Source: Isoetes taiwanensis
Lineage: Eukaryota; Streptophyta; Lycopodiopsida; Isoetales; Isoetaceae
Direction of reading: 5' to 3'
DNA length: 64,000 nucleotides
Assembly: GCA_021234155.1 (NCBI GenBank)
Contig: JAJEKV010000031.1
Location: forward strand, 13,757,748 to 13,821,747
Part shown: piece after piece, positions 62,926 to 64,000 of the stretch
How the letters are laid out: every line of letters starts with the position of its first letter
Position numbering within the stretch: the first letter of the stretch is position 1
Translations under genes and position numbers: made by a program
Notes under the pieces: model-generated
The model's database searches: none
The model's input: the letters and a program-made list of their open reading frames with translations, nothing else
Told to the model about the DNA's origin: nothing

Positions 62926-64000
62926 GGGGGTCCCCTGCTTTGTATATGGGCACAACTCTACTGGTAGTCCAGTACGGGGGGAAGCCTTCTTGCAATGCCC
63001 TGTTGAAGAGTCTTTGTGAGAACCAAGCACCATTGGGGCCGGCCCACTTGAGAAGCTCACCAAGATACCATCCAAATCTGGCCGCCTTCCCGTTAGCGTA
63101 GGCGCTGCAGGCCCATTATGACATCCCTTCAAGAATGACCGGTGCTAGGCTGTCTCATGAGGGCACTGCTGCCCGGCTTCCCATTGGGTCATACAAACCG
63201 CCGCAAGTATCTCACCCATTGTTGGGGGTAATATTTCACGTGGGTCGCGGCAGCTTACTCAAGACCTTTCTCCGTAAGGCCCTAGGGTGGCGGTCTAGTA
63301 GACCAAACATCTCATTCTTTGAAGCTCGCAAGGTACCTGGCTTTCTTGGTCTTGAGAAAGGAGCGGTATTGGACGGACGGCTCATGGGCGAATGGTGGGT
63401 CCAAAGACTTGGCGGAGCCATCGCCGGGCCTCCCCCACATTCGGCCATCAAACCGATGATTGCGGGGAAGGTGGTTGCAGCCCCCGTGGATCGCCGAGAG
63501 CCGCCTCTCCCAAAGCATCCGGCCCCCTACCCTCGAAGGAGCCGGGTTCACCGGGCCGTCGGGCCGTTGAAGTGTGGGGAGTCTGAAGACTCCCGGCAGC
63601 TCATGCTCAAGCATCCTCGCATAGACCCAAGATGATCATAGTCCGCACGCAACCGTGGTACATGGGGTGTTGGGGCAATGGGTGCTCGGTTGGCTTCCGC
63701 CAATCTATCCGCAAGAACAGGGGCCGATGGTCTGGAGTCTACTTCGCCCCGCCACCGTGTCCCATTAATCGGCGCAGTGATCAAGTGTAGGCATTGCTGC
63801 GTGCTAGCACGTAATCCACCACACTAGTGCCGCCCCTCGGTTCTCCGCCTACAAGTGAAGCGGCCGGAGGATCTACCACCGTATAGCCCATTGCAAATGA
63901 CCGTGTCAAAGATATCGCCCGAAGAACAAAGAAACCCGGCCATACCGCGGTCACCGGTACGTCATCCGACCCCCTTGGCCAAACCATCTCTCGGGGTCCA
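62902..64000 (-). mobile_element. LINE copy B, endonuclease end to RT start
   Basis: The minus strand continues the LINE of 46.2-48.0 kb upstream. From high to low coordinates: GGTSVVDYVLARSNAY (end of an AP-type endonuclease), LADRLAEANRAPIAP, YRSFLKTKKARYLAS, LLDRHPRALRRKVLS, GRRPDLDGI and LCPYTKQGTP, matching the linker and first RT blocks of copy A. Frameshifts are common. The 5' end lies outside the window. Confidence 0.8.

Overview
The window looks like nuclear DNA of a land plant. It has a many-exon gene with GT-AG introns, plant-type LTR retrotransposons primed by initiator tRNA-Met, L1-type LINEs, remnants of plant-expanded families (PLS-class PPR, LRR receptor kinase) and long microsatellites and minisatellites. 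A seed-free vascular plant such as a fern is plausible, but this is inference only. There is no bacterial, organellar or CRISPR architecture.

Only one host gene can be modelled with confidence: SAS10/UTP3, a small-subunit processome protein, on the minus strand at 10.63-14.28 kb. It has 18 exons and about 624 codons, with one frame-breaking lesion in exon 9. Its first two exons, 5'UTR intron and promoter occur again as a degenerate copy at 1.39-2.30 kb. A decayed PPR gene lies just downstream of it (9.4-10.5 kb). Other gene traces are an LRR receptor-kinase ectodomain with frameshifts (45.36-46.18 kb), a PPR remnant (52.3-53.1 kb) and a possible orphan exon (33.5-33.7 kb).

The rest is mobile and repetitive DNA. 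From left to right: gypsy RT remnant (0.3-1.1 kb); complete but non-autonomous Copia element with TSD (4.09-6.31 kb); compound hairpin and MITE-like element (15.4-16.1 kb); 2-kb duplication (17.4-19.4 and 20.1-22.1 kb); two LINE fragments (22.4-25.75 kb); short tandem repeats (26.6-29.0 kb); chromovirus integrase/chromodomain remnant (29.6-30.7 kb); two inverted LTRs of one gypsy family (31.6-35.4 kb); a 5'-truncated LINE (38.1-40.8 kb); and tandem repeats at 40.9-41.6 and 42.1-43.6 kb.

The right third (46-64 kb) is a four-level nest. The LRR-kinase fragment abuts a minus-strand LINE. That LINE is split by a 14.9-kb block flanked by a 24-bp target duplication. The block consists of arrays of a ~340-bp tRNA-like (SINE-like) repeat. 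The array is itself split by a 10.76-kb element with terminal inverted repeats and a 3-bp TAG duplication. That innermost element has no recognisable transposase; it carries a PPR remnant, a 1.8-kb palindrome, two 19-bp minisatellite arrays, three long CT tracts and a LINE tail.

A cross-cutting pattern is that duplicated copies (LTR pair, SAS10 duplication, 2-kb duplication, LINE copies, array units) often differ at CAG/CTG sites, for example CTGTA versus ACGTA. This points to CHG-methylation-related base-calling error or mutation. It is a caution for every frameshift and stop reported here.
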